64,000 bases of DNA from assembly GCF_000807775.2 (NCBI RefSeq), contig NZ_CP047385.1, positions 2,604,001 through 2,668,000 on the forward strand. The letters are read 5' to 3'. The notes under the pieces were generated by a model. The model had not been told where the DNA came from. It worked only from the letters and a program-made list of their open reading frames with translations, and searched no databases. The position numbers and the translations under genes are program-made. This document shows positions 17,417-26,979 of this stretch, one piece after another. The stretch is from Pandoraea fibrosis. Its GTDB lineage: Bacteria > Pseudomonadota > Gammaproteobacteria > Burkholderiales > Burkholderiaceae. Numbering within the stretch: position 1 is the stretch's first letter; each line of letters begins with the position of its first letter.

Positions 17417-18415
17417 ATGACGGTTTTAGTGACGGGGGCCGGGTTGATCGGCCGATTGACGGCGGCGGCACTGCACGCGCAGGGCGAGGCAGTCGTGCTG
17501 GCGGATGTCCGCGTTCCGGAGGAAGTGTCCGATCTGAAGGTGCCGATCGTCGGCTGCGATGTGACCGACTTCGAGCGCTTGTCCGAAGTGGTAAAGGCGC
17601 ATCGCGTGACGTCTGTCGTGCATACGGCGGCGCTATTGTCGAATGCGATCCGGCGCGATCCGCTTGCCGGTGTAAAGGTCAATACGCTCGGTACCGCAAA
17701 TGTGCTTGAGGTGGCGCGCCGGCATGATCTGGCGCGCGTGGTGGTGGCGAGTTCGACCACAGTGGCATATGCCGCTTTCGGAACGTTGCCCGCAGCGCCG
17801 ATCCCCGAAGACTTCGCGACCCATTCCGTGAGCGAAGCGCCGGCCAGCATCTACGCGGCAACGAAGGTCGCCAGTGAGCATCTTGCACTGGCCTACGGCG
17901 CGCTATACGACATGAGCGTGATCGTGCTGAGGTACGGCGCCGTGTTAGGCGCGGGTCGGGAGGCCTCGACGAGCGTACCCGGTCGATTGCTGGGCTGCCT
18001 GCTTGACGCAGGTCGCCGCGCAACGCCAGCGCGGCTCGACGATCCTGTCTTGCTGTGGAATGGGCGCGAAGAATTCGTCGACGCACGTGACTGCGCACTC
18101 GCCAACGTGGCGGCCCTGCGAGCGTGGGCGCCGGCGCAACGCGTCTTCAATATCGCCACCGGCGATTGGTTCACCGTCGAGGAGTTCGTGGGGGTGGTCC
18201 GGGAGCGGTATCCGGCGTTGCACGTTGCGGAGGTGACATTACCGGCGGGGGGCTTTGCCGCCTTCCCGCACCCCCGGCCTGCGCCGTCGGATGTCGGCGC
18301 GGCGAGGCGTTACCTCGGCTTCAGCGCGCAGTATGCGCTGCGCGATTCCGTCGAACACTTTGCCGCCGCACACGGCGAGCAGGGCGATGGCCTTGATTTG
18401 TCCCTGCGGAGTTGA
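17417..18415 (+). CDS. NAD-dependent epimerase/dehydratase family protein
   Basis: A 332-residue extended short-chain dehydrogenase. VLVTGAGLIGRL (residues 3-14) is the nucleotide-binding glycine motif, VVVASSTTVAYA holds the catalytic Ser/Thr and SIYAATKVASEHL the YxxxK pair. GGAG sits before the ATG at 17417. It is followed directly by a RidA gene whose ATG lies 4 bases past its stop. It may act on a sugar or sugar-acid (uronate-type) substrate, but no specific sugar can be assigned. Confidence 0.85.
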   Translation: MTVLVTGAGLIGRLTAAALHAQGEAVVLADVRVPEEVSDLKVPIVGCDVTDFERLSEVVKAHRVTSVVHTAALLSNAIRRDPLAGVKVNTLGTANVLEVARRHDLARVVVASSTTVAYAAFGTLPAAPIPEDFATHSVSEAPASIYAATKVASEHLALAYGALYDMSVIVLRYGAVLGAGREASTSVPGRLLGCLLDAGRRATPARLDDPVLLWNGREEFVDARDCALANVAALRAWAPAQRVFNIATGDWFTVEEFVGVVRERYPALHVAEVTLPAGGFAAFPHPRPAPSDVGAARRYLGFSAQYALRDSVEHFAAAHGEQGDGLDLSLRS

Positions 18416-18418
18416 GTG

Positions 18419-18829
18419 ATGGCACAGGTCATTCCCAGCGATCTGCCGAGTCTCGGTCAGCCGTTCTCGTGGGCGACGCGTGCCGGTGGCATAACGTTCA
18501 CCGCACATGGCCCCGTGCGGCCCGACGGAACCATCGACACGGGCAGCATCGAGGCACAGGCGCAACTGACGTTCGAGAATCTGCGCCGCACGCTGGCTGC
18601 CGGCGGGCTGACGTTGCATGACGTTGCACAGGTGCTGATCTATCTCACCGACGTCGAGGACATGCGTGTGGTGGACGCGGTATACCGGACGTTCTTCGAT
18701 GCCCCCTATCCGAATCGGTCCACCGTCGTGGCGAAGGCATTGGTCGTGCCCGGCATGCGTATCGAGATCGTGGCTTATGCGGCGCCGGGCGGTCAGCCTG
18801 CGTGCGCGTCAACGAATTCCCAAGTCTGA
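18419..18829 (+). CDS. RidA (YjgF/YER057c/UK114) family protein
   Basis: A 136-residue Rid-fold protein (AQAQLTFENLRRTLAAGGLTLHDV, YPNRSTVVAKALV, MRIEIVAYAAPG). Classic RidA enzymes hydrolyse reactive enamines and imines using an Arg in the strand before the final I-E-I segment. Here the aligned position seems to be Leu, so this is probably one of the Rid subgroups (Rid1-7) with another role. It is embedded between epimerase and MFS genes in a single operon. Confidence 0.82.
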   Translation: MAQVIPSDLPSLGQPFSWATRAGGITFTAHGPVRPDGTIDTGSIEAQAQLTFENLRRTLAAGGLTLHDVAQVLIYLTDVEDMRVVDAVYRTFFDAPYPNRSTVVAKALVVPGMRIEIVAYAAPGGQPACASTNSQV

Positions 18830-18876
18830 CCGGGCACACCCGGCGAGACCCTCAATCACAACAGGACAGATTCCTC

Positions 18877-20232
18877 ATGAAGCCTACCGAGTCAAGTGTG
18901 AGTGCCGCCCCATGGGCGACGGCCGATGCTGACGTCGAGCGTGCCACGATCCGCCGCATCACGTGGCGACTGGTGCCGCTGATTTTTGTTGCGTGGTTCG
19001 TCAACTATCTCGATCGCGCGAATATCGGCTTCGCCGCATTGCAGATGAATCAGGAGTTAGGCATGGGGCCGGAGATGTTCGGCTTCGCTGCCGGCATTTT
19101 CTATCTCGGTTACATCGGCTTCGAGGTGCCGAGCAACATGATGATGCATCGGTTCGGAGCACGCGTCTGGCTTGCACGCATCATGGTCACGTGGGGCATC
19201 GTGTCGGCGGGGACCGCCTTCGTGCAGACCCCACAGCAACTCTACGTCGCTCGTCTTCTGCTCGGCGTGGTCGAGGCGGGTTTCTTCCCGTCGGTCTTGT
19301 ACTACCTCGCGACGTGGTTCCCGAAGCAGCATCTCGGACGTGCGATCAGCCGGGTCTACTCCGCCAACATCTTCTCGCTGATCGTGGGGGCACCGCTCTC
19401 GGCATTGCTGATCGACCACTTTCATGAGGCAAGCGGATTTTCCGGATGGCGGTGGATGATGATGATCGAGGGGTTGCCGGCCGTTTTGCTGGGAGTGATC
19501 GCCTGGTTCGTGCTCGTTGACCGGCCGTCGGACGCGAAATGGTTGAGTCCCGCGCAACGCGATTGGCTGGTGAGCACGATGGTGAAGGAAGAGGCTGCTG
19601 CGGCGACGACTGGAACCGCGAGCTTCCGCAGCGCCATGCTCGCGCCGATGGTCTGGTTGATGGGGCTGCTGTATTTCTGCATCGGCATCGGTTTCTTCGG
19701 CATCTCCACGTGGCTGCCGCAGGTCATCCGTCAGATGAGCCATTTGTCGATCATCGAGATCGGTCTGGTCAGTGCCATCCCGTTCATCATGGGGGCCATT
19801 GCGATGTTTGTGAACGCCCGGCATTCGGATCGCACGATGGAGCGTCGCTGGCATCTGGCCGGCGCGCTCGTCGTAGGTGCCGCGGGACTGGCGGGCAGCG
19901 GATTGACCTCGACCATGCCGCTGGTGTCGTTCTTGTGCATTTGCGTAGCGGCTGCGGGCCTTGTCGGGTCGCTGAGCGTGTTCTGGACGATACCGCCGAC
20001 ATTTCTCTCTGGCGCAGGCGCCGCGGGCGGCATTGCGCTGATCAACGCCATCAGTGGTTTCGCGGGCTTCTTCGCGCCCTGGCTGGTCGGCGTAGCGCGT
20101 GGACGCTCCACCGACTTCACGCTGGCGTTGTATTGCCTGGCAGCGAGCGCTGTGGTGGCGGCGGTACTGGCTGCGATCTTGCCCTATGGCAAGCGCAAGT
20201 CAGGGAAGGACACCAGCGCATATGCGCACTGA
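18877..20232 (+). CDS. MFS transporter, anion:cation symporter-like
   Basis: A 451-residue MFS protein. WFVNYLDRANIGFAAL in helix 1 and FEVPSNMMMHRFGARVWLARIM are hallmarks of the anion:cation symporter group (sugar acids, tartrate, phthalate and similar anions). It has twelve hydrophobic segments and a cytosolic loop with DRPSDAKWLSPAQRDWL. The ATG at 18877 is chosen; AGGA lies 10 bases upstream. It sits in the epimerase-RidA-MFS-SDR operon and probably imports the operon's organic anion. Confidence 0.88.
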   Translation: MKPTESSVSAAPWATADADVERATIRRITWRLVPLIFVAWFVNYLDRANIGFAALQMNQELGMGPEMFGFAAGIFYLGYIGFEVPSNMMMHRFGARVWLARIMVTWGIVSAGTAFVQTPQQLYVARLLLGVVEAGFFPSVLYYLATWFPKQHLGRAISRVYSANIFSLIVGAPLSALLIDHFHEASGFSGWRWMMMIEGLPAVLLGVIAWFVLVDRPSDAKWLSPAQRDWLVSTMVKEEAAAATTGTASFRSAMLAPMVWLMGLLYFCIGIGFFGISTWLPQVIRQMSHLSIIEIGLVSAIPFIMGAIAMFVNARHSDRTMERRWHLAGALVVGAAGLAGSGLTSTMPLVSFLCICVAAAGLVGSLSVFWTIPPTFLSGAGAAGGIALINAISGFAGFFAPWLVGVARGRSTDFTLALYCLAASAVVAAVLAAILPYGKRKSGKDTSAYAH

Positions 20233-20268
20233 TCGAATTCATCCGGTGATATGTGAGGAGGAGGTTGT

Positions 20269-21021
20269 ATGACGCAAGCACTGGCGAAAGCCGCGGCAAA
20301 GGAAGTGGCTTTCATCACGGGCGGGGCATCGGGGATTGGCCGGGCCACGGTGGAGCGACTGGCCTGCGACGGGTTTCATGTGGTGGTGGTCGATCGCAAC
20401 GCCGACGCCGTGAACGAGACGGTGTCGCACTTCGGCGCGCTCGGGATGAGTGTGTCGGGCGCGCCGGCTGACGTTTGTGATCGTCAGGCGATCCGTGCGG
20501 TGCTCGACGTGCACGAACGTGTCGACGTGGTGGTGTGTGCGGCGGGCATCTACACGCCGCGACAGTTCGACGAGATCGACGACGAGGGTTTTCGTCGTAC
20601 CCTCGATGTGAACCTGCTGGGCGTGTTCATCATCGCGCAGGAGAGCGCACGCCGCATGGGCCCGGGCGGACGTATCGTGACGGTGTCGTCGCGGGGGGCG
20701 TTGGGCGGGCGAGGTTTCGCCGACTATGTGGCGAGTAAAGCGGGGGTTATCGGCCTTACGCGCGCGATGGCCATGGAGTTGCGGGCGAGGCAGATTGCGG
20801 TGAACTCGATTGCGCCGGGCTTCACCGACACGCCGATGACGCGGACCATGCCCCCCGATCAATACGCGGCGGCCGTGGCGCTGGAGCCTTCGGGCGCGGC
20901 AGCGGCGCCGTCGGACATCGCTCAGGCGATTGCTTTCTTTGCGGCGCCGAGCACGCGCTTCATCACGGGCCAGACGCTCTTCGTCGACGGAGGTAAGTCG
21001 CTCGGCGGACTCGGTATCTGA
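20269..21021 (+). CDS. SDR family NAD(P)-dependent oxidoreductase
   Basis: A 250-residue classical short-chain dehydrogenase: FITGGASGIGRATV (cofactor), CAAGI (NAG position), VTVSSRGA (Ser), YVASKAGVIGLTRAMAMEL (YxxxK) and NSIAPGFTDTPM. A GAGGAGGAGG stretch precedes the ATG. It is the last gene of the operon starting at 17417. It probably oxidises or reduces a hydroxyl of the sugar acid handled by the epimerase. Confidence 0.88.
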   Translation: MTQALAKAAAKEVAFITGGASGIGRATVERLACDGFHVVVVDRNADAVNETVSHFGALGMSVSGAPADVCDRQAIRAVLDVHERVDVVVCAAGIYTPRQFDEIDDEGFRRTLDVNLLGVFIIAQESARRMGPGGRIVTVSSRGALGGRGFADYVASKAGVIGLTRAMAMELRARQIAVNSIAPGFTDTPMTRTMPPDQYAAAVALEPSGAAAAPSDIAQAIAFFAAPSTRFITGQTLFVDGGKSLGGLGI

Positions 21022-21555
21022 CGGGTTGATGGCGGCGTGACACTGCGGATGGCTCGACCTTGATGCCACGCCAGTCAAAAACGAGCCTGCTTTGCGCCGA
21101 CGCGTGCGGCACAAAGCAGGACTCGCAGATTATTCCTATTCCGAGCTTCCCGAGTATTGCGACGCTGTTGCCAATCACGCAACTGCGCGGCCGTCCCTAA
21201 CGCCCACCGCCTCGGGAAAATCCAACAACGCGCCGGCCGCTCTGGCCCGGAACCCGCGTGAATCGCCGATCTGCCCGCCTCGGGATAATGCGGCCGGGCA
21301 TCTCCAATGGCTGTGCATGATTTTTCATCGTGCATACGCGTCGATTTTATCGATTGTAAGGAGAAAAATGGCTGCCTACCTTCTCCTCACCGATTCACAC
21401 ACATCAATACCACTCGAATTCGTCGCTACGTTCGGCGTCCACTCGTTGACGGCACTTGCTTTGACGTTGGCGACGATCGAGTGAACTCGAATCGTCGGCC
21501 GGACCCGTCATTCCCCCTGGTCTGGGAGATAAAGCCACATGGATTGGAGATCCAG
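21022..21555. other. Intergenic region between SDR and porin genes
   Basis: No gene is seen in these 534 bases. A strong stem (CCTGCTTTG...CAAAGCAGG, 21086-21120, with inner pairs GCCG/CGGC) lies 65 bases past the SDR stop and may end the operon, though no T run follows. The 200 bases before the porin are AT-richer and probably hold its promoter. Confidence 0.5.
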
Positions 21556-22632
21556 ATGAAGAAAATTGCCGTCGGCCTTCTCGCACTTTCCCTGATATCC
21601 GGCCCGGCGCTGGCGCAGTCGAGCGTGACGCTCTATGGCGCCATTGATGAAGCCGTCGTGTATTCGAACAATTCCGGTGGCGCCAGCATGGTGCAACTGC
21701 TCGACAGCTATCACTGGAACACGGCATTTGGCATTCGGGGCACAGAGGACCTCGGGGGCGGGCTGAAAGTAGTCTTCGATCTTGCGAGTTACTTCAATCT
21801 GTCCAACGGCAAGCTATTCCGATCGGATACGTTTTTCAGCCGCAGCGCATGGGTGGGTTTGTCCAAGGCGGAGTACGGCACGCTGACCTTTGGGCACCAC
21901 AACGATTTCTCCGTATTGCTGTTAGGCAATTCGCCCGGCTTCAATTCAACGTTCTCCCAGACCCCCGCGAACGCAGACCATATGGCGGGCGGCTATGTCA
22001 ACAACTCGGCTTCCTATCGATCTCCGACCATCGCCGGTTTTACCCTCTTTGCGCTGTATGCCCTGCCGGGCGGGGCGTCGGATACCTACAACCGCGGACG
22101 AGCGCTGAGCTTTGCGGTGTCGTATGCGGATGAGCGGCTCAAAGCTGCGGTGGTTGCTACCAAGATTAACGGTGTCAATTTCACGCCTACCCTGGCAGGC
22201 ATGAAAACCTTCCTCGGACAGGGTGTAACTCCCTATCGGTCCTTCGCGGTTGACTCTCAAAACATCTACGGTGCCAGCGCGTCCTACAAGATCGCCGACA
22301 AGTGGACGGCAGGATTGAGCTATACCGACGTGGCGTTCGCCGGCTTTGGCCAATATGAGTCGATCCGTAGTGCGACGGCGGACGTCGTGTACGACTTCCA
22401 ACCGGACCTCAAGCTCACATTGGGGTACGGACGTAGCGCGCTAGGTTCCGGGCGTCTCTCAAATTTCAGCTTCTTTGTCGACAAGTTCCTGTCGAAGCGC
22501 ACGGACATCTATCTGGGCGCGAGTTTTGTTGTCTCCTCCGGGGCGACACAATCGGCCGTTCTGTTCCCACTGACACCGTCGACGACCAACCATCAATTTG
22601 CCGTGGCCACAGGGATACGCACATTTTTCTAG
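21556..22632 (+). CDS. Outer membrane porin (Porin_4 type)
   Basis: A 358-residue precursor with a signal peptide (AVGLLALSLISGPALA before QSSVTLYGAID), GTEDLGGGLKVVFDLASYF, and FLSKRTDIYLGASFV just before the final strand. The ATG at 21556 with GGAGATCC upstream is preferred to the longer frame. It has only remote similarity to its four paralogues here beyond the family motifs. It is first in the plus-strand series that leads into the aromatic island. Confidence 0.9.
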   Translation: MKKIAVGLLALSLISGPALAQSSVTLYGAIDEAVVYSNNSGGASMVQLLDSYHWNTAFGIRGTEDLGGGLKVVFDLASYFNLSNGKLFRSDTFFSRSAWVGLSKAEYGTLTFGHHNDFSVLLLGNSPGFNSTFSQTPANADHMAGGYVNNSASYRSPTIAGFTLFALYALPGGASDTYNRGRALSFAVSYADERLKAAVVATKINGVNFTPTLAGMKTFLGQGVTPYRSFAVDSQNIYGASASYKIADKWTAGLSYTDVAFAGFGQYESIRSATADVVYDFQPDLKLTLGYGRSALGSGRLSNFSFFVDKFLSKRTDIYLGASFVVSSGATQSAVLFPLTPSTTNHQFAVATGIRTFF

Positions 22633-22854
22633 CCTGAGTCGCTCTCCCGATTCGGTCGCAAGGCGCGAGTCATCGTGAGCGAGATGGCAAACGCCGGTGC
22701 GCCATCCAAAGCGCGTGGGGACGGGAATTTGATCGAAAAGCCGGAAAATAATTAGTAGTACGTCAAGAATTAAAGCTCGCCTTTATCCCGGTGACCTTTC
22801 ATGTCGTCGAATTCCGGGAGAGTGCGGCGAGTCAGAGCTATTTGGAGAACTTCG

Positions 22855-24135
22855 ATGAAACAAGGATTCAGCACTTCGGGCGCGGGTGAGAAAGCAGAAG
22901 GCAAGCTCATCAATGAGCCTTGGCGGATGGTCATTTACGCGACAATCGGGGCCGCCGTGTGCAGCACGGCCGTCATTCTGATGACGGCGGGTGTGTTCAT
23001 TCGGGCATTGGGCACAGCGCTCGGTTGGGACCGAGCACAGACATCCGGCGCGCTGTCCGTCTGCGCCCTCAGTCTGGCGGCGGCAACACCGGTGGTCGGT
23101 GCGCTGATCGACCGGTTTCGCCTTCAGGCGGTACTCGTGGCTTCGTTGCTGGGCTACGGAGCCACGATCCTGGCGCTTCCGCTGATGGTCAGGGAATGGG
23201 GGATCGCCGGATTTTATCTGGCGTTTTTCCTGATCGGCGTTCTCGGTGCCGGTTCCAACACCATTGTTTATTTGCGAATGATCTCCGGTTGGTTTGACCG
23301 GTCGCGAGGCCTCGCGCTGGGCATTAGCATGGCTGGGGTTGCGCTGGGTGGGGCGATTGCCGCGCCATTGGCCGCAGCGGTGATCCAGCGGTTTGGGTGG
23401 GAGGCCGGCTACTATGCGCTGGGCGTCATTCCGATACTGCTCGGGGTGCCGCTGGGCCTGTTTCTTCTGCGTGAGGCGCCTTCGCGGGCGGGCGAGAGCG
23501 GTGTTTCAGAAGGGCGGCGCGACGCCACCGGACGAACACTCTCGCAGGCATGCGCGAGTCCGGCATTCTGGTTGGTCGGCGTTTCAGCGTTTCTCATGGC
23601 GGTTGCGATCAATGGGGCCCAGATTCATTTGGTCCCGATGTTGCTCGATCGCGGTGTTGCGCTCTCATCGGCCGCTTTCGCGACGACGGTGCTGGCGGTC
23701 GCCGCCCTTATCGGACGCGTCGTGGCGGGCTATCTGTTCGATCGCGTCTTTGCACCTCGCGCCGCGATTGCCATTTTTGCTTTGTCCTGCGTCGGTTGCG
23801 CCGGGCTGTTGGCGACCAATGCACCAGCCTCCGTCTATCTGTGCGCGGCATTGCTTGGCTTTGGGGCCGGCGCCGAATCCGATTTGTTGGGCTACCTGAT
23901 TGGTCGATATTTCGGCCTGGACCACTTCGGGAAGATCTTCGGCTGGGTCTTTGCCTCGTTCATGGCGGGGTCGGCCGTCGGTCCGGTGTTGTTCGGCATG
24001 GGATTTGACGCGTCGGGCAGCTATGTCCTGCCGCTCTATTCAGCGTGTGCGGCCCTGCTGGCTGTCTGTGCATTGTGCGCCATGATGCCTCGATTTCATC
24101 CCGTTCCGGAGGCTCGCCTGGAAGGCGCTACCTAA
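22855..24135 (+). CDS. MFS transporter, OFA/monocarboxylate-like
   Basis: A 426-residue MFS protein. GWDRAQTSGALSVCAL in the first half and YLRMISGWFDRSRGLALGISMAGVALGGAIAAPL are typical of the oxalate/formate and monocarboxylate-type group. The ATG at 22855 follows GGAGAACTTCG and is preferred over the upstream ATG at 22801. It probably takes up the aromatic acid or an intermediate of the adjoining island; the substrate is not determined. Confidence 0.87.
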   Translation: MKQGFSTSGAGEKAEGKLINEPWRMVIYATIGAAVCSTAVILMTAGVFIRALGTALGWDRAQTSGALSVCALSLAAATPVVGALIDRFRLQAVLVASLLGYGATILALPLMVREWGIAGFYLAFFLIGVLGAGSNTIVYLRMISGWFDRSRGLALGISMAGVALGGAIAAPLAAAVIQRFGWEAGYYALGVIPILLGVPLGLFLLREAPSRAGESGVSEGRRDATGRTLSQACASPAFWLVGVSAFLMAVAINGAQIHLVPMLLDRGVALSSAAFATTVLAVAALIGRVVAGYLFDRVFAPRAAIAIFALSCVGCAGLLATNAPASVYLCAALLGFGAGAESDLLGYLIGRYFGLDHFGKIFGWVFASFMAGSAVGPVLFGMGFDASGSYVLPLYSACAALLAVCALCAMMPRFHPVPEARLEGAT

Positions 24136-24251
24136 TGGGCTTGTAAGGAAGCGCGCGAATGCCGCTGTGCTTGCGAGGGCAGCGGCGCGCGCATGCATGA
24201 CGGAAACTGAGGCAAGTACTGCGAACAAACCGTGCATGGCGCGTTGACACA

Positions 24252-24268
24252 TTGCATACAGTGCACAA
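24252..24268. promoter_or_regulatory. Aromatic-island operator, copy A
   Basis: TTGCATACAGTGCACAA. Matches the four-copy consensus YTGYATACRGWRYNCAA with TTG/CAA ends. It lies 71 bases before the start of the hydratase gene. Confidence 0.65.
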
Positions 24269-24339
24269 AACTATCGCTTCCCAATCAGACGAACTCGCAC
24301 ATGGCGGTTCGACATGTCAGAACGCGTTTCGGAGACAAG

Positions 24340-25140
24340 ATGAAAGAAGTCGAGCTGGAAGGGTTGATTGCATCGAGACTGCGCGAGGCTTACACGAGCG
24401 GTCCGATTGCACCATTTGCTTCCTGCATCAACGGCGATATCGACGCTGCGTACCGGATTCAGCATCGCAATACCGATCATGCGCTGCAAGTGCAAGGCCG
24501 ACGCATCGCGGGTCGAAAGATCGGTTTGACCTCGCCGGCGGTCCAGAAGCAACTTGGCGTAGATCAGCCCGACTATGGCGTTTTGTTCGACGACATGGCG
24601 GTTGTGAACACCGGAATCGTCGGTATGGCGTCCCTTTTGCAGCCAAAGATCGAGGCGGAGATTGCGTTCGGCTTCTGCGCAGATATTGACGACCCATCAC
24701 TCGACATGTCCGCCCTCTTCGAGAGGATCGAATGGGTGGCGCCTGCGCTCGAGATTGTGGATAGCCGTATTGCGAACTGGAAAATCGGGATCGTCGAAAC
24801 GATCGCGGACAACGCCTCGTCAGGCCGCTTCGTCATTGGCCGTAAGGTGGCATTGACGCCTGAAATCGAGCTTGTGAATTGCCAGATGCGTTTGCAGGAG
24901 AACCGGCAAGTCGTATCGACAGGAAGCGGGGCAGCGTGTTTGGGCCATCCTCTGCATGCGACGCTTTGGCTGGCCAGGAAGCTGATTGAGGTCGGGCATC
25001 CCATCAGGGCAGGGGAGCTGGTACTCAGCGGCGCACTCGGGCCCATGGTGAACGTCAAGCACGACAGCACCTATCTCGCGGCCATCGAGGGGATCGGCGA
25101 AGTCTCCGTTCGGTTCGGATCCAGCCCCGAATCACGATAG
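24340..25140 (+). CDS. 2-keto-4-pentenoate hydratase family protein
   Basis: A 266-residue FAH-fold hydratase of the MhpD/XylJ type, adding water to 2-hydroxypenta-2,4-dienoate in meta-cleavage pathways; 4-oxalocrotonate decarboxylase is the sister activity. GRKIGLTSPAVQKQLGVDQPDYGVLFDDM near the N-terminus and PKIEAEIAFGF (metal-binding Glu) are signature segments, followed by VNCQMRLQENRQVVSTGSGAACLGHP. GGAGACAAG precedes the ATG at 24340. An operator copy lies upstream, tying the gene to the aromatic regulon. The paired aldolase is absent from the window. Confidence 0.88.
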   Translation: MKEVELEGLIASRLREAYTSGPIAPFASCINGDIDAAYRIQHRNTDHALQVQGRRIAGRKIGLTSPAVQKQLGVDQPDYGVLFDDMAVVNTGIVGMASLLQPKIEAEIAFGFCADIDDPSLDMSALFERIEWVAPALEIVDSRIANWKIGIVETIADNASSGRFVIGRKVALTPEIELVNCQMRLQENRQVVSTGSGAACLGHPLHATLWLARKLIEVGHPIRAGELVLSGALGPMVNVKHDSTYLAAIEGIGEVSVRFGSSPESR

Positions 25141-25256
25141 GAGGCCATATGATCGGTTCGTCCAGACGTTATTCGGGCTGAATGGGCCGGGCCGCAAATC
25201 ACGACGTGGTTGGACAGATCATTTGATTCAGAAGATTCAGAAATCGGGAGGGGAGT

Positions 25257-26030
25257 TTGCCATACCTAGATCATCGAGAAAGCCGGCTGTATTACGAGGT
25301 GCACGGTAGCGGTTCGCCCGTGGTGCTACTGCATGGGGTAGGCGGAAATCACGCGAGTTGGTTTTATCAGGTCGCGGCGTGGCGCGCGGAATTTCAGGTC
25401 ATTCTTGTGGATGCCCGAGGTTTCGGAAAATCCACGGATGCCGAACTCGCCGGACGCACTGAGTTCACCAACGATCTCCTCGCCGTTTTGGATGCGCTCG
25501 ATTTGCAACGAGTGTCGATCGTCGCCCAGTCGATGGGGGCCGGCACCGGCATCGATTTCGCTTGTCGCCATCCTGAGCGCGTTGCCTCTCTTCTGATTGC
25601 CGATTCTCTGGTGGGCATTGCGTTGCCTGAGCCGATTGCGCGGCGAATGGCGAAGGTGCAGAGCGAAACGAGCGGACTTTCGCAGGCGGCACGCGTGCTT
25701 GGTCGGACGTATCTGTCCCATTCTCCCGCGATGACGGAGTTGTACCTGCAGATTGCCGGATTCAATCGCTACACGGTCAAGACGCTGGTGGGTGTCCAGC
25801 CGTCCTACTCGCCCGAACGGATCGTCGCGACAGGCACACGTATCGGCTTTCTCGTCGGCGAGGAGGATGTGCTATTTCCGGCGGGAATCGTGTCCGACGT
25901 TTGCGAGTGCTTTGCCGGCGCGGAACTGATCACGCTGGCGGGCGCCGGTCACTCGGCATACTTCGAGGCACCGGATGCGTTCAATTCGCGTGTCGCCGAT
26001 TGGCTCAGAAAGTGTCCGGCAATCAAGTGA
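25257..26030 (+). CDS. Alpha/beta hydrolase
   Basis: A 257-residue hydrolase. VVLLHGVGGNHASW (oxyanion hole), VAQSMGAGTGIDFA (nucleophile Ser), EEDVLFP (acid) and GAGHSAYFEAPDAFN (His) form the usual triad order. The frame has no good ATG at the domain start; a TTG at 25257 lies just behind GGGAGGGG, so a TTG start is proposed. Candidate roles are enol-lactone, ester or meta-cleavage product hydrolysis in the island. Confidence 0.82.
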   Translation: MPYLDHRESRLYYEVHGSGSPVVLLHGVGGNHASWFYQVAAWRAEFQVILVDARGFGKSTDAELAGRTEFTNDLLAVLDALDLQRVSIVAQSMGAGTGIDFACRHPERVASLLIADSLVGIALPEPIARRMAKVQSETSGLSQAARVLGRTYLSHSPAMTELYLQIAGFNRYTVKTLVGVQPSYSPERIVATGTRIGFLVGEEDVLFPAGIVSDVCECFAGAELITLAGAGHSAYFEAPDAFNSRVADWLRKCPAIK

Positions 26031-26235
26031 ATGGCAGTAGGCAAAGCGCGCTTGCGGGATTGACCGGGGTCCGAGCTGCCGGGGGGCAACTTTCTGTTAC
26101 CCCGGTCAATCTCGCGGCGCACCCGGCCGAGCACATCACTGCGGTCCGCGTCGAGCCGTTGACGCAACGAAGGAAGGGAGGCGTCGACGGGTTCATTCGC
26201 CTCAAGGCGTCATTCAACGTAGGTTTCTGGCGGCT

Positions 26236-26949
26236 ATGGCAACTTCACAGGACCTCGGGCAGCGACTGCGAGACAGGATCTATGACGCAATCAGGGATCT
26301 CGTCGAGCGTGGTCAATTTCAGCCCGGTCAACGATTGACGGAAGTACACCTGGCCGAGCGGTTTGGCGTGTCGAGGACGCCTGTGCGCGAGGCGCTGTTT
26401 CAGCTAGCGCGAGAAGGTCTTCTGGAGCCATTGGAGCGGGGTTATGGGCTTAGAGACATGCCAATGTCGGCGCTGCTTGCCCGACTGGATGTCAAGTATC
26501 TTCTTGATCCCGTGGTGGTATCCCACGCGATTGAAACCGGATCTCGCGCGCAGATTGGGCGTCTCTGCACCTTGGCAAACGATGCAAGACATTTGCTCCT
26601 CGCCGGACAATCGTTGTCTGCTTCGGCCAGCGCCGTTCATGACTTGCAAAAATGCCTGGGTAGCGCATGCAAGAACGAGGTACTTGCACGGTGTTTCGGG
26701 GTTGCCGAGGACGATTTTCTCGCTGCCCGGCCGCTATTGTTGCGCCCGGTGAAGAATCGTTTGATTACCGCAGATTATCTGGAATTGCTCCTTCGAGACC
26801 TGGCCCGGCGGGACGGGGTGGCAGCCGCGGCGGAGACACGCACCTATATCACCAGACTAGAAAAATCCTGCCGCATGCAAATAGGGGCCGTTCCGGACAT
26901 TCCCAATGCAGAGCCGACCGACGCGGGTACGGCCCACCTTGGCGTTTGA
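26236..26949 (+). CDS. GntR family regulator (FCD-type), twin 1
   Basis: A 237-residue regulator. The winged helix (RLRDRIYDAIRDLVERGQ, then HLAERFGVSRTPVREALFQLAREGLLEP) shares SRTPVREALFQLAREGL exactly with the GntR protein encoded 30 bases further on the other strand. The ligand domain is divergent from that of the twin and lacks the clear metal-binding histidine set. The two genes converge. Both probably read the same 17-base operator in response to different ligands. Confidence 0.85.
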   Translation: MATSQDLGQRLRDRIYDAIRDLVERGQFQPGQRLTEVHLAERFGVSRTPVREALFQLAREGLLEPLERGYGLRDMPMSALLARLDVKYLLDPVVVSHAIETGSRAQIGRLCTLANDARHLLLAGQSLSASASAVHDLQKCLGSACKNEVLARCFGVAEDDFLAARPLLLRPVKNRLITADYLELLLRDLARRDGVAAAAETRTYITRLEKSCRMQIGAVPDIPNAEPTDAGTAHLGV

Positions 26950-26979
26950 GGCTGGGGTGGGGCGACGGCGAAAAATGCT